The notes under the pieces were generated by a model that saw only the letters and a list, made by a program, of their open reading frames with translations, searched no databases and was not told the DNA's origin. Shown one piece after another: positions 18,566-27,729 of a stretch of DNA of 64,000 bases. Origin of the DNA: Candidatus Aquicultor sp. (GTDB lineage Bacteria; Actinomycetota; Aquicultoria; Aquicultorales; Aquicultoraceae). Every line of letters starts with the position of its first letter. Within the stretch, counting starts at the first letter, position 1. The translations under genes were made by a program, and so were the position numbers. The stretch lies in assembly GCA_036504445.1 (NCBI GenBank), contig DASXVE010000024.1, forward strand, positions 204,800 through 268,799. The letters are read 5' to 3'.

Positions 18566-18872
18566 GTTCGCTTCCTCTTTCCTTACATGAACATGCTTGC
18601 CAAACTGCACTATTTCACAATATACGTTGATGTAGCGCCATCAACCTTCGCTATGGCGTAAGCCGTGTATCTCTATAACACATTAAACTATACTGTAATC
18701 AAGCTAAAGAAGTGGTGCGCTTCTGACCCGCCTACACGCAGCACTGCGAAGGTAAGCGATGCATATGGCCGAGTATGAATGTATTAATTGTAGCAAACAA
18801 TACTACACGACCGCTACAGTATCGAGCGGATTCAGATAACCGGTTCAGAGCCTCCATAATGACCTAGCAATA
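18566..18872. other. Intergenic region between glyQ and recO
   Basis: About 306 bases. It holds a possible 24-codon plus-strand ORF (18765-18839). I found no T-box consensus and no strong terminator. Confidence 0.5.
18765..18839 (+). CDS. Possible micro-ORF with a CxxC knuckle
   Basis: ATG at 18765 with AAGGTAAG about 8 bases upstream encodes MAEYECINCSKQYYT and nine more residues, ending in TAA. The CINC motif resembles the start of FmdB-like zinc ribbons, but the second CxxC is missing. It may be a scrap of such a gene or chance. Confidence 0.22.
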   Translation: MAEYECINCSKQYYTTATVSSGFR

Positions 18873-19622
18873 TTAATTGCAAATGAGCTGGTTTAAGCAA
18901 TCTCTACTTTTAAGCTTTGATTGAATATAATACGTTACGTAATCTCGCATGAGAAGGTATAACTCATCCTCAATGCGTGCGATTACATCCAGGTCAACGA
19001 TAGCATCAAGCGGCAGCCGCAAGAGCCTTATAAACAGGTCGACCGTCGCCGGGGTCACAGCGATACTATTCCGGTCGGCCCCGGCGCACTCGCTACAGGC
19101 AAGGCCTCCCCATTCAAAGCTGAAGCGCATACTAACCCCCAGCTTCGCTTCACAGATGACGCACCGTTCAAGCTTCGGCTTGTACCCGGATATCGCCATG
19201 AGTTTAATATCAAAAGCTATTAAGAGAAGCCGTAGATTCTTATTCGACCTGGATAAGACTTGTAACGATTTAAGCAGCAAATTATACAGCGGGATATCCC
19301 GCTCTTCCTCAATCGCTACTTTATTTACCAGATCAAGCATAGCCGAGCCATAACTGATACGCTCAAAGCTATCCCGAATGCCTGCGAAGGAATTGATAAT
19401 TTCTGCCTGCGTGACAATATCAAGGTTCCGGCCTTTGTATAGCAGCAAGTCGACATGAGTAAAAGGTTCAAGTCGACAGCCGAATTTACTTTTCGTTTTC
19501 CGAACGCCCTTGGCAACCGCGCTGACCCTACCGTGTGTACTGGTCAAAATTGTGATAATGCGATCGGCCTCACCAAGTTTGTGCGTTCTTAAAATAATAC
19601 CTTGGGTTTTATAAAGCGACAA
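18873..19622 (-). CDS. recO: DNA repair protein RecO
   Basis: A 249-residue recombination mediator that loads RecA with RecR. The N-terminal OB fold contains KTQGIILRTHKLGEADRII and GVRKTKSKFG. The central helical part follows. A zinc knuckle is formed by CVIC and CSEC at about residues 160-190. The start is TTG at 19622 with GGAGG five bases upstream. It is upstream of glyQ in the same direction, as in Gram-positive genomes. Confidence 0.95.
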   Translation of the reverse strand: MSLYKTQGIILRTHKLGEADRIITILTSTHGRVSAVAKGVRKTKSKFGCRLEPFTHVDLLLYKGRNLDIVTQAEIINSFAGIRDSFERISYGSAMLDLVNKVAIEEERDIPLYNLLLKSLQVLSRSNKNLRLLLIAFDIKLMAISGYKPKLERCVICEAKLGVSMRFSFEWGGLACSECAGADRNSIAVTPATVDLFIRLLRLPLDAIVDLDVIARIEDELYLLMRDYVTYYIQSKLKSRDCLNQLICN

Positions 19623-19948
19623 TGGGCCTCCAATAGTGTGATTTAACTGCAGTTCTTACTGTGTTCTTCCTATTATTTTGCGCCGTTTACGATTATTTAG
19701 CAAACCCCAAGCGCCAGGTGATGATGCCTCACCGATCCTCATTATTGTACCCTTTCGTACCGAGTACATCAATAATTTAGCATATTAAATTACTAAAACC
19801 TGTTACCACCTAGACGACCCATTTTCTGCATTATAAAAATAGCGTTAATTACGCGTATTTTCCCCCTTTAACCCTAAAGTAAGCACTGGAAAAAGCCGAT
19901 ATTTTGATTGTAACTATATAGTGAGTGAGCTTAAAAAGGTAGGGTACG
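19623..19948. other. Divergent intergenic region between recO and the pseudopilin operon
   Basis: 326 bases of AT-rich sequence. It must contain both the recO promoter and the pilin promoter. A TATAGT at 19917-19922 is a candidate -10 box for the plus-strand operon, with no clear -35 box. No RNA gene or long hairpin is visible. Confidence 0.4.
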
Positions 19949-21943
19949 GTGCAACGCTTTTTTTGTTTTAACCAAAAAGGTTCAATGATTATTGAAAGCC
20001 TTATAGCGCTTTCAATCGTTTGTGTTGCCCTGATATCGCTCGTACCGATGATGGTCTCCGCAACACGGACCGCTACCTTTAACGAACAGCGCACCAAAGC
20101 ATACAGCATCGCAACCAAGAAGATCGAAGCGATTAAAAGCCTGGCTTACGAAAGTGTCGGCGTCCAAGGCGCGTATCCACCGGGGGTTTTACAACGTGAC
20201 GAAGCGGTGCCATCCGACAATATTACGTTTAATGTGCAAACTGTTGTGTCCTGGGTGGATAACCCGGATGATGGAATCTCACCAACCGATCCCGATGGTC
20301 GTGATTACAAGCAGGTAACCGTCACCGTCTCGTGGACAAGCGAGTTTGGACCGGGTTCCGTCAAAGCAACCACAAATATTACCCGTGAATCGGACGAGCA
20401 ATTAATCTTCGGCGGCAATATTAAAGTTATCGTGAAGACACTTGGCGGTCAGGTGGTCGAGGGTGCTAAAGTCGATATCTTGCAAGGTCCCGGATCCCCT
20501 ATGACCGGCTACACCGATGGTGACGGTAAACTCATTTTTTACGCATTAGTGGAGAGCGTTACCGAAAAAGATTACGCGATTACCGTGTCGAAAGCGGGTT
20601 ATGTATGCCAGCCTAAGTTAGCCGTCCAGCATGCAACCTCGAAGAGCGGCCAGATGGATGTTCTTGAGTTTATCATTTCACAGCCCGGACAACTTACGGT
20701 TAGGCTCGTCGATCAGGCCGGTACCCTGATAACCACCGATTCAACAATTACGATAACCGGCTCTGAGGCAACCGGTACGTCCGTCTATCATCAGATTAAC
20801 AACGGATGTTATCAGATTGATAACGTCTTCCCCGGAGGTTGGCAGATAGCGCCGACCGCCCGTCTTTACCTTGCACCGAGCCAACCGGCAAGCGTACAAG
20901 TTGATGCCGGCAAGACAACAAGCGTCAACATAACAATGTTGCCGCCGGCGCAGGGCAGACTGCATCTTACCGTACGCGATGCAACGACACTGGTTGGGAT
21001 CGGCAGTGCAACCGCTATCCTAACCGGAATATCAGCAACCGATACCGCTAATATGACAACGAACGTGCAAGGAACCGCCGATGTAACGATAACCGCCGGT
21101 ACATATCGCCTGCAGGTCTCTAAAGCCAGTTACACAGGATTCGACCAGCAAATTACGATTGATTCTTCCGGAACAACAAACTACACGGTCGACCTTGCCC
21201 CGGTGCCACAATATGGAACGCTAGCCTTAACCGTTCGCAATTCGCAAACATCTGCTCTTATCGGCGGGGCACAAGCCACACTTACAGGCCCGACGCCAGC
21301 TAACGCAACAACCGATGCAAATGGAACCGCAAACATGAGCGTACAGGTAGGCACATATACCTTGACGGTGACAAAGAGTGGTTATACTGACTACAGCCAG
21401 CAGGTCACAATAGTAGCGGGCGCAAACAGCCTGACGGTTAATCTCGTTCCTACGGCAACGCAAAACGGGACGTTCGCCCTAACCGTTCGCAACTGGTATA
21501 CACGCAGCACAGTTAGCAGCGCACAAGTCACCCTTGCGGGCCTCAGCTCGGCGAGTGGTACAACAAATTTATCAGGCCAAGCCAGCTTCACCGTACCGGC
21601 AGGTACGTATACCTTGACGGTGACAAAGAGTGGTTATACTGACTACAGCCAGCAGGTCACAATAGTAGCGGGCGCAAACAGCCTGACGGTCTATATCGTT
21701 CCGTTCGGATCGTTAAAGGTTTATGCAAGTGCCAATACTAAGATCCGCGTAACCGGACCAGGCTATAGCCGCGATCAAACTGTCGGCTGGGATTGGACGG
21801 TAACGTTTAGCAATCTGTCTGCCGCCACAACAGGAACAATATATACTGTGAGAAGATATCGTAACGGTAGCTGGACTGATTCAAAAACAATTACGATCAA
21901 TCCTGGGCAACAAGGGTCGGTGGATTACACTGGCTGGCATTAA
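19949..21943 (+). CDS. Large PilV-like pseudopilin with C-terminal beta-sandwich repeats
   Basis: A 664-residue protein, far longer than ordinary pilins. The leader is 11 residues ending in KG. Cleavage would give SMIIESLIALSIVCVALISL with Glu at mature position 5, a type III signal. After about 150 residues come carboxypeptidase-regulatory/PEGA-like beta modules. Three clear consecutive copies of about 84 residues start at GRLHLTVRD, GTLALTVRN and GTFALTVRN and each has SGYTDYSQQ or a relative of it. Two older modules precede them. The start is GTG 19949 with AGGTAGGG upstream. It is probably a pilus-tip or surface adhesin, by inference from architecture. Confidence 0.82.
   Translation: MQRFFCFNQKGSMIIESLIALSIVCVALISLVPMMVSATRTATFNEQRTKAYSIATKKIEAIKSLAYESVGVQGAYPPGVLQRDEAVPSDNITFNVQTVVSWVDNPDDGISPTDPDGRDYKQVTVTVSWTSEFGPGSVKATTNITRESDEQLIFGGNIKVIVKTLGGQVVEGAKVDILQGPGSPMTGYTDGDGKLIFYALVESVTEKDYAITVSKAGYVCQPKLAVQHATSKSGQMDVLEFIISQPGQLTVRLVDQAGTLITTDSTITITGSEATGTSVYHQINNGCYQIDNVFPGGWQIAPTARLYLAPSQPASVQVDAGKTTSVNITMLPPAQGRLHLTVRDATTLVGIGSATAILTGISATDTANMTTNVQGTADVTITAGTYRLQVSKASYTGFDQQITIDSSGTTNYTVDLAPVPQYGTLALTVRNSQTSALIGGAQATLTGPTPANATTDANGTANMSVQVGTYTLTVTKSGYTDYSQQVTIVAGANSLTVNLVPTATQNGTFALTVRNWYTRSTVSSAQVTLAGLSSASGTTNLSGQASFTVPAGTYTLTVTKSGYTDYSQQVTIVAGANSLTVYIVPFGSLKVYASANTKIRVTGPGYSRDQTVGWDWTVTFSNLSAATTGTIYTVRRYRNGSWTDSKTITINPGQQGSVDYTGWH
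21356..21690 (+). repeat. 83-bp perfect direct repeat, two copies 252 bp apart
   Basis: Bases 21356-21438 and 21608-21690 are identical, while the sequence on either side differs. The offset of 252 bp is exactly 84 codons, one protein module. The repeat encodes the end of module strands (TLTVTKSGYTDYSQQ and on to ANSLTV). Confidence 0.9.
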
Positions 21944-21962
21944 TAAAAGGCGCACGACGTCA

Positions 21963-22571
21963 ATGTCACAACCAATACTGAACGACCGCGGTATGACGCT
22001 CCCAGAGCTGCTTATCGGGATGAGCCTTATGCTTTTGGCGCTTACTCTTGTCTACATGCTGTTCCAGCTCGCACAGGTCAATTGGCTGAATGATACGCAA
22101 AGAATCAGTGCACGGGACGAAGCCGCTCGTGTTATCGATGCAATTCCACGGAAATTGCGTGGTGCCCAGGCCATTAGCGAAGGAGCGCCAATTATAGCCG
22201 CAGCCGATAAAAACGATATCACCTTCTATACAAACGTCGATACCGATACTGCCCCTGAGAAGGTTCGCTACTATGTACAGAATAAATCGCTGCAACTCGT
22301 AGTAACGCAACCGTCGACTACGACGGAACCGTGGCAATACAACAATCCGGGCCAAACGAGCATCGTGGCAAGGCTTCTGCAAAACGACATGACTAATCCT
22401 TTATTCATATATCTCAATGCGTCCAATGCAGAAGTTACCGGATCGCCGGTAGGGCAAAGCGACCTACCAAATATCTGTTCTGTTAAGATACGTGCGATCG
22501 CCGATGATGATACTAGCACCGCGCTCGGTCGGATTGACATCGACACCGTTATATATTTAAGGAACAACTAA
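21963..22571 (+). CDS. PilW-like pseudopilin
   Basis: A 202-residue protein. The leader is 10 residues ending in DRG, followed by MTLPELLIGMSLMLLALTL, with Glu at mature position 5. The soluble domain after the helix is of the type seen in minor pilins PilW/GspJ. The ribosome binding site is weak, and the gene starts 19 bases after the previous stop, so translation may be coupled. Its stop overlaps the next ATG by one base. Confidence 0.8.
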   Translation: MSQPILNDRGMTLPELLIGMSLMLLALTLVYMLFQLAQVNWLNDTQRISARDEAARVIDAIPRKLRGAQAISEGAPIIAAADKNDITFYTNVDTDTAPEKVRYYVQNKSLQLVVTQPSTTTEPWQYNNPGQTSIVARLLQNDMTNPLFIYLNASNAEVTGSPVGQSDLPNICSVKIRAIADDDTSTALGRIDIDTVIYLRNN

Positions 22572-24001
22572 TGGGTAGACTATATAAAACCAAGCAAGCA
22601 CTAAATAATATAAGAAATTATCCCTTGAACGATAAGGGTTTTGGGATGATGGCTATTATGCCGGTTTTAAGCATCATCCTCATTCTCTCAATCCTCGGAT
22701 TTGGCCTGATGTATCGCACGGGGAATGCTACGCATTCAGCCAGCCGTGAAACCGCATCTATGCGGGCGTTTTATGTGGCTGAAGCCGGTATCAACGACTA
22801 TCTTTGGCATCTTAATAAAAACAACGACTATTATATAACGACGGTACACCCTGCGCAGGGTTTAGATGGGGGCGGCGCTAAAAAGTGGATAACGCTCGAC
22901 TCCACGGATACGGCATTCCACCTGGAAGTTGCCCAAACCACCGACACACCGGGTGTGGTCGTTACCGCGACAGGGCGCGCGACAAGCGGTGATGCCGACG
23001 CTGAACGCACCATACAGGCGATTATAAAAAAGAAGAGCTTTACGCGGTATATCTACTTTACAAACTACGAAACCGATGAGCTTTCAGGTCTAAGCATAGT
23101 ATTTACTACCGGTGACACTATACGAGGCGCGCTCTTTTCGAACGACACAATCCACATCAACGGTAATCCGACCTTTGAAAAGAAAGTCACCACTGCGGAA
23201 ACAATTAGCAAAACATACAGCAGCCAACCTACATTCCAGCAAGGATACGAGGAGCAGGCGCCAGTGCTTGGAATGCCACAAACCAACACAAGCTTAATCA
23301 ACTGGTCGAAGAGCTTAGCCGGTGGTTATTACTATTATGGCATGACGACTATCATTTTGAATTCAAACGGAACGATGTCGATTACCAACACTAACCCCCT
23401 CTCAGAAGCGCCGACCGGCACTGCCACAGCCCCTGTGACGCTTCCCATACCGGCAAGCGGTGTCATCTATGTGAACGGAACGGGTACGACAAAGGGCGGC
23501 GCCAATACCGGGGATGTTTACGTAAAGGGTCAGCTTAAGGGCAGACTTACGATTGCAGTGAAAAACAACATATATGTCTTTGGCGATATCACATACAATA
23601 CGACGGGCGAGAACCCGCCAACCACCATGCTCGGATTGGTTGCAGAGAATTATGTCTACGTTATGCGCAAGTGGAGTGGCGGAGGCAGCCAGCTACCGCC
23701 GAACGGCTCAGCCGGGAGCACCGATATTGCACAATCCAATATCACAATCAATGCCGCGATACTGGCGATTAATCATTCATTCGGCTTTGAAGATGCGGCA
23801 CATAGTTCTACGGAAAATGCGCTTACGGTAAAGGGCTCAATCGCTCAGATGTATCGAGGCATCGTAGGTTACCTCGGATCTCCACGAATCGGTTATTTAA
23901 AAGACTATTCCTACGACGATCGTATGCTCTATCAAGAACCGCCCCATTTCATTAACCCGCTCGGGGCGGGCTTTGGAGTCGTCTCCTGGAACGAACTCTA
24001 A
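22571..24001 (+). CDS. PilX-like pseudopilin
   Basis: A 476-residue protein. The long leader of 23 residues ends in NDKG, then FGMMAIMPVLSIILILSILG. Mature position 5 is Ala, not Glu, as in PilX/GspK tip pilins. The PilX_N signature follows as SMRAFYVAEAGINDYLWHL. The large C-terminal domain is beta-rich with glycine/threonine stretches and is not recognised. It shares one base with the preceding gene and ends six bases before the convergent deoC stop. Confidence 0.8.
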   Translation: MGRLYKTKQALNNIRNYPLNDKGFGMMAIMPVLSIILILSILGFGLMYRTGNATHSASRETASMRAFYVAEAGINDYLWHLNKNNDYYITTVHPAQGLDGGGAKKWITLDSTDTAFHLEVAQTTDTPGVVVTATGRATSGDADAERTIQAIIKKKSFTRYIYFTNYETDELSGLSIVFTTGDTIRGALFSNDTIHINGNPTFEKKVTTAETISKTYSSQPTFQQGYEEQAPVLGMPQTNTSLINWSKSLAGGYYYYGMTTIILNSNGTMSITNTNPLSEAPTGTATAPVTLPIPASGVIYVNGTGTTKGGANTGDVYVKGQLKGRLTIAVKNNIYVFGDITYNTTGENPPTTMLGLVAENYVYVMRKWSGGGSQLPPNGSAGSTDIAQSNITINAAILAINHSFGFEDAAHSSTENALTVKGSIAQMYRGIVGYLGSPRIGYLKDYSYDDRMLYQEPPHFINPLGAGFGVVSWNEL

Positions 24002-24007
24002 AGATTT

Positions 24008-24727
24008 CTATCTCCATGGGTTTGCAGCCGGCGGCACATATCCTTCGCCGAAAGCATCCTCAATAATCTGAACGCTCGTGCTTGTACCGATCCGGTTCGC
24101 ACCGGCGTTAAGAAGTGCGATAGCCTGATCGGCGGTTTTAATGCCTCCAGCTGCTTTGATACCCATCTCGAATGGCAGGTTTGCCCGAAGCAGCTCAACA
24201 TCATCGATGGTGGCACCGGTTTTTGCAAAGCCGGTGCTTGTTTTTACGAAGTCGGCACCCGCGCGCTCGATTATATGTGCGGCCCGGATCTTTTCCTCAT
24301 CGGTAAGGAGCGCCGTTTCGATAATTACTTTTACGATGATATCGCGGCCAGCTTCGACCTCACCGCGACGCGCCGCTTCGACAACCGCCCGGACATCGTT
24401 ATACACCTCGTCGTAAAGGCGCGATTTCATCGCGCCGATATTCATGACCATATCGATCTCATCGGCGCCTTCGTCGATTGCTTCTCGCGTCTCGTGCACT
24501 TTCGCCCCGGCCGTAACCGCCCCCAGCGGGAACCCCGAGACGGTGCAGACCTTTACGACGGAGTCGCGCAGCAACCGAGACGCGATATTAACGTAAAACG
24601 GATTCACTACTACCGAGGCAAAATTGTATTTTACGGCCTCCTGGCAGAGTTTCTCAATATCTCTAACGGTCGCCCCTGGCTGCAAGTTTGTATGATCGAT
24701 GCTTTTCGTCAGCTCTTCCATTCTCAT
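24008..24727 (-). CDS. deoC: Deoxyribose-phosphate aldolase
   Basis: A 239-residue class I aldolase splitting deoxyribose 5-phosphate into glyceraldehyde 3-phosphate and acetaldehyde. The Schiff-base lysine lies in FVKTSTGF. VCTVSGFPLGAV, EIDMVMNIG and GIKAAGGIKT are further family motifs. The ATG at 24727 has GGAGGAG eight bases upstream. An earlier start at 24748 is unlikely because it would cover that site. With cdd nearby it fits nucleoside salvage. Confidence 0.95.
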   Translation of the reverse strand: MRMEELTKSIDHTNLQPGATVRDIEKLCQEAVKYNFASVVVNPFYVNIASRLLRDSVVKVCTVSGFPLGAVTAGAKVHETREAIDEGADEIDMVMNIGAMKSRLYDEVYNDVRAVVEAARRGEVEAGRDIIVKVIIETALLTDEEKIRAAHIIERAGADFVKTSTGFAKTGATIDDVELLRANLPFEMGIKAAGGIKTADQAIALLNAGANRIGTSTSVQIIEDAFGEGYVPPAANPWR

Positions 24728-24870
24728 CTGATATTCTCCTCCGATCACGGCCTTCGTCTAACCCGGCGATAGCCTATAAAGCTCTTCTTATATCGTAAGC
24801 ACAGCGCCACCTTGGGGCTTCTGTACTTATAAATATTGCCAAATTCCCTTGTGAAAAAACGTAAATGGGG

Positions 24871-26223
24871 CTATACCAAAAAACGGATTAACAGCGTGGC
24901 TATACCCAGGAAAGTCAAGAACCCAAACACATCGGTAAATGTTGTAACAATTACACTTGAGCCAAGCGCCGGGTCCTGGTGTAAGAAGCGCAAAATAATC
25001 GGAATGCCCGCCCCGGTTAGGCCTGCAACGGCCATGTTGATCGTCATGGCGGCGAATAAAGCAAAGCCAAAATATACGTTACCCTGGGTAAAATATGCAA
25101 CCAATCCACCAAGAAAACCGGTTACAATGCCGATGGTAAGTCCTACGGCAACTTGTCTGGCAATAACTCGTAAGCCCTCCCGGAACTCGAGTTGCCCGAG
25201 CGCGATACCACGCGTTGTTACAGTAAGTGTTTGCGTTCCCATGTTACCGCCCATACCAGCGACAATCGGCATAAAGGCGGCCAGGATGACAATTTTATCG
25301 AGCGTTCCCTGAAAGCGGGAGATAACCAGGTAATCTAGAAAAGCGGTCCCCAAGTTCAGCGTCATCCACGGCAGCCTGTTTCGAATCGATTCCAGCGTTG
25401 GGCTGTCGAGCCGCTCTTCGCGAGTAACACCACCGAGGCGGTAGATGTCTTCGTTGGCCTCTTCCTCGATAACATCGACGACATCATCTATGGTTACGAT
25501 GCCGAGCAGGTGGTGCTCGGCATCGACGACAGGAAGCGCTAACAGGTCGTAGCGCGACATAATATTAGCAACTTCTTCCTGATCGGTGTCGACGTCGACG
25601 AAGATGACATTTGGGTTCATGATCGCTTCAATGCGCTGGTTAGGCTTGGCTATTATGAGGTCGCGAAGCGATATCACTCCGACAAGCTGACGGTCGCTGT
25701 TTATTATGAATATGTAATAGATGGTTTCGGCGTTTGGCGCCTGCTCGCGCAGTAGATCAATGGCTTCCTGCGCAGTCATGTCCTTCTTAAGCGCAACGAA
25801 CTCGGGGGTCATGATGCCGCCGGCGGTGTTCGGCTTGTATTGCATGAGTTTCAGCACTTCGGCCGCATCTTCACGATTCATAGTTGCGAGAATCCGTGCG
25901 ACTTCTTGCTGCGGAAGACCGGCAAGCAAATCAGCGACATCATCAGCAGCCATCTCTTCCAATATGTCGGAGACTAAGGGGGTGCTTAGAAGGTCAACGA
26001 TATCGGCTTGCTCGTCTTCATCCATCTCCTGGAACGCATCGGCGGCATGGGGAATGTCCCAGGATTCAAAAACTCTCTTTTGGTCATCATCGGGAAGCGC
26101 TGCGACGATTTCGGCGGCATCAGCCGGGTGAAGTTTGTCGAGTAGTGCGATTACTTGCTTCAAGCGGTCTCTTCTGAGGAGACTTTCCGCCGCGACAAGC
26201 AGTATTCTGTTTCTCTCTTGCAT
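24871..26223 (-). CDS. mgtE: Magnesium transporter MgtE
   Basis: A 450-residue Mg2+ channel/transporter. The N-terminal superhelical domain (about 1-130) and two CBS domains (about 135-255) form the cytosolic Mg2+ sensor. Five membrane helices follow, with MPIVAGMGGNMGTQ, the pore motif, between the first two. It starts 12 bases after era in the same direction, so it is probably co-transcribed. I saw no M-box riboswitch. Confidence 0.95.
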   Translation of the reverse strand: MQERNRILLVAAESLLRRDRLKQVIALLDKLHPADAAEIVAALPDDDQKRVFESWDIPHAADAFQEMDEDEQADIVDLLSTPLVSDILEEMAADDVADLLAGLPQQEVARILATMNREDAAEVLKLMQYKPNTAGGIMTPEFVALKKDMTAQEAIDLLREQAPNAETIYYIFIINSDRQLVGVISLRDLIIAKPNQRIEAIMNPNVIFVDVDTDQEEVANIMSRYDLLALPVVDAEHHLLGIVTIDDVVDVIEEEANEDIYRLGGVTREERLDSPTLESIRNRLPWMTLNLGTAFLDYLVISRFQGTLDKIVILAAFMPIVAGMGGNMGTQTLTVTTRGIALGQLEFREGLRVIARQVAVGLTIGIVTGFLGGLVAYFTQGNVYFGFALFAAMTINMAVAGLTGAGIPIILRFLHQDPALGSSVIVTTFTDVFGFLTFLGIATLLIRFLV

Positions 26224-26235
26224 GGTTCCTCGCCC

Positions 26236-27183
26236 CTATTCTATATAGCCGAATTGCCGTATATAGCGCTCCTCCTTCCGCCAGTCTTTCTTGACCCTGA
26301 CCCGCAGGTCGAGATATACCTGGCTTCCGAGCAACTGTTCGATTTCAGCCCGGGCTTTTGAGCCGATATCGTGAAGCATCCGGCCGCCTTTGCCGATGAG
26401 AATTCCTTTTTGCGATTCCCGCTCGACAAAGATGATTGCAAATATGTCGACAATCTCGCTCTTTTTTCGGGGTTTCATCTCTTGAACCTCGGCGGCGACG
26501 CTGTGCGGTACTTCCTCTCGGGTAAGCTCAAGCACCTTTTCACGGATAAGCTCTGCCACAACGATTCGTTCGGGCTGATCCGTTACCATATTCAGCGGAT
26601 AATACTGCTGTCCCTCAGGTAGAAGTTCGAGCAGCTTTCCGGTTAAGGTGCCGACATTTTCACCTGTTGCCGCCGATAGCGGAATAATGCCATCGAAATC
26701 GCCCAGCTGACGGGCGACCTCGAGCTGAACTTCGATATCGTGCGGAGATAACTTATCTATCTTATTAAGCACCAGAATCTTTGGTGTCGCAAGCGTTGAA
26801 AGCTCATTAGCGATATAAAGATCGCCGCCGCCGATCATCGTTGAGGCGTCTACCATGAATATTATCGCGTCGACATCCTGCAAAGTGTTGCGAGTCGTCT
26901 GATTAAGGTGCCCGCCGAGCGCGTCTTTGGGTTTATGAAGCCCCGGCGTGTCAATCAGGATGATCTGAGCGTTCTCGAAGTTCAGAATCGCCCGGATGCT
27001 GTTTCGCGTCGTCTGCGGCTTATCTGAGATAATCGCAACCTTCTTGTTCGCCAAGAAATTTAGCAGTGTCGATTTACCGGTATTAGGCCTGCCCACGATT
27101 GCAACAAAACCCGACCTAAATGGGATTTTGTGCTCTTCGGTGCCACCCTGTCTATCACCTTGCGTATCGTCGCTCATTATCAT
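26236..27183 (-). CDS. era: GTPase Era
   Basis: A 315-residue GTPase for 30S subunit maturation, binding the 3' end of 16S rRNA. G1 is GRPNTGKS (31-38). G3 is DTPGLHKPKDALG and G4 is NKID. The C-terminal KH domain shows GKGGRMLHDIGSKARAEIE. There is a short polar N-terminal extension. The start codon overlaps the stop of the GNAT gene (ATGA), with a second Met two codons later as an alternative. Confidence 0.96.
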   Translation of the reverse strand: MIMSDDTQGDRQGGTEEHKIPFRSGFVAIVGRPNTGKSTLLNFLANKKVAIISDKPQTTRNSIRAILNFENAQIILIDTPGLHKPKDALGGHLNQTTRNTLQDVDAIIFMVDASTMIGGGDLYIANELSTLATPKILVLNKIDKLSPHDIEVQLEVARQLGDFDGIIPLSAATGENVGTLTGKLLELLPEGQQYYPLNMVTDQPERIVVAELIREKVLELTREEVPHSVAAEVQEMKPRKKSEIVDIFAIIFVERESQKGILIGKGGRMLHDIGSKARAEIEQLLGSQVYLDLRVRVKKDWRKEERYIRQFGYIE

Positions 27184-27638
27184 TGTTCCAATTCTCGTTC
27201 AAGTAGCAGCCTGTCGTCTCCCGGTCCATACTCCTCGGAAAGATATGCGACCTCGTGAAAAGCTGCCCGTTTATATACCCATGTCGCCCGCTCGTTTTTC
27301 GGATCGACGGTAAGCTGGACACGGCGAACACCTTCATTATGAAGCGTATCGATGACGGCGTTTAGAAATAACGTGCCCAAGCCGCAGCCCCTCTTATTCT
27401 TTATTACGACAAAATTCACAAGGAAAGCAAGCCCTGGATTAGACCAATCCCTAATAATGTCGGCGACACCGCATATCGAACCCTCATGTTTTAGCACGTA
27501 GACGGCGCCGTGACGAATAAAAACGGGGAAGGTCCAGCGATTAAGCCCGCCATCACCGAACGGTTCGGCTTCGATTTCGGTGAGCTTCTCGATTAGCTCG
27601 GTATTAAACTCTTGAATGCGCTCTACAGATACGTCCAT
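27180..27638 (-). CDS. GNAT-family N-acetyltransferase
   Basis: A 152-residue acetyltransferase. The acetyl-CoA-binding motif A is visible as FVVIKNKRGCGLGTLFLNAVID, here spaced as R-G-x-G-L-G. VQLTVDPKNERATWVYKRAAF is the typical C-terminal half. The substrate is unknown. It lies between cdd and era, overlapping the era start by 4 bases. Related gene neighbourhoods usually have cdd next to era, so this may be an inserted gene. Confidence 0.82.
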   Translation of the reverse strand: MDVSVERIQEFNTELIEKLTEIEAEPFGDGGLNRWTFPVFIRHGAVYVLKHEGSICGVADIIRDWSNPGLAFLVNFVVIKNKRGCGLGTLFLNAVIDTLHNEGVRRVQLTVDPKNERATWVYKRAAFHEVAYLSEEYGPGDDRLLLERELEQ

Positions 27639-27729
27639 TAGTTTTTGGTCTGAATTAACGTCATGCTAATTATAAAGCGCCCGGCAGTTCGACGGGTCGT
27701 AGTAGAATGTTTTGCTCGTAATGCTTTCA

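Noticed and set aside
18566..18872. Possible T-box riboswitch ahead of glyQ
   Set aside because: No conserved antiterminator motif, specifier loop or terminator hairpin could be found in the leader; only a short imperfect stem is present.
21227..21591. Antisense ORFs over the pilin repeats
   Set aside because: They are shadows of the repeated threonine/alanine-rich plus-strand sequence and have no binding sites.
24728..24870. Possible M-box near mgtE
   Set aside because: This stretch is downstream of mgtE on the minus strand, and the 12-base gap upstream of mgtE is too short for a riboswitch.
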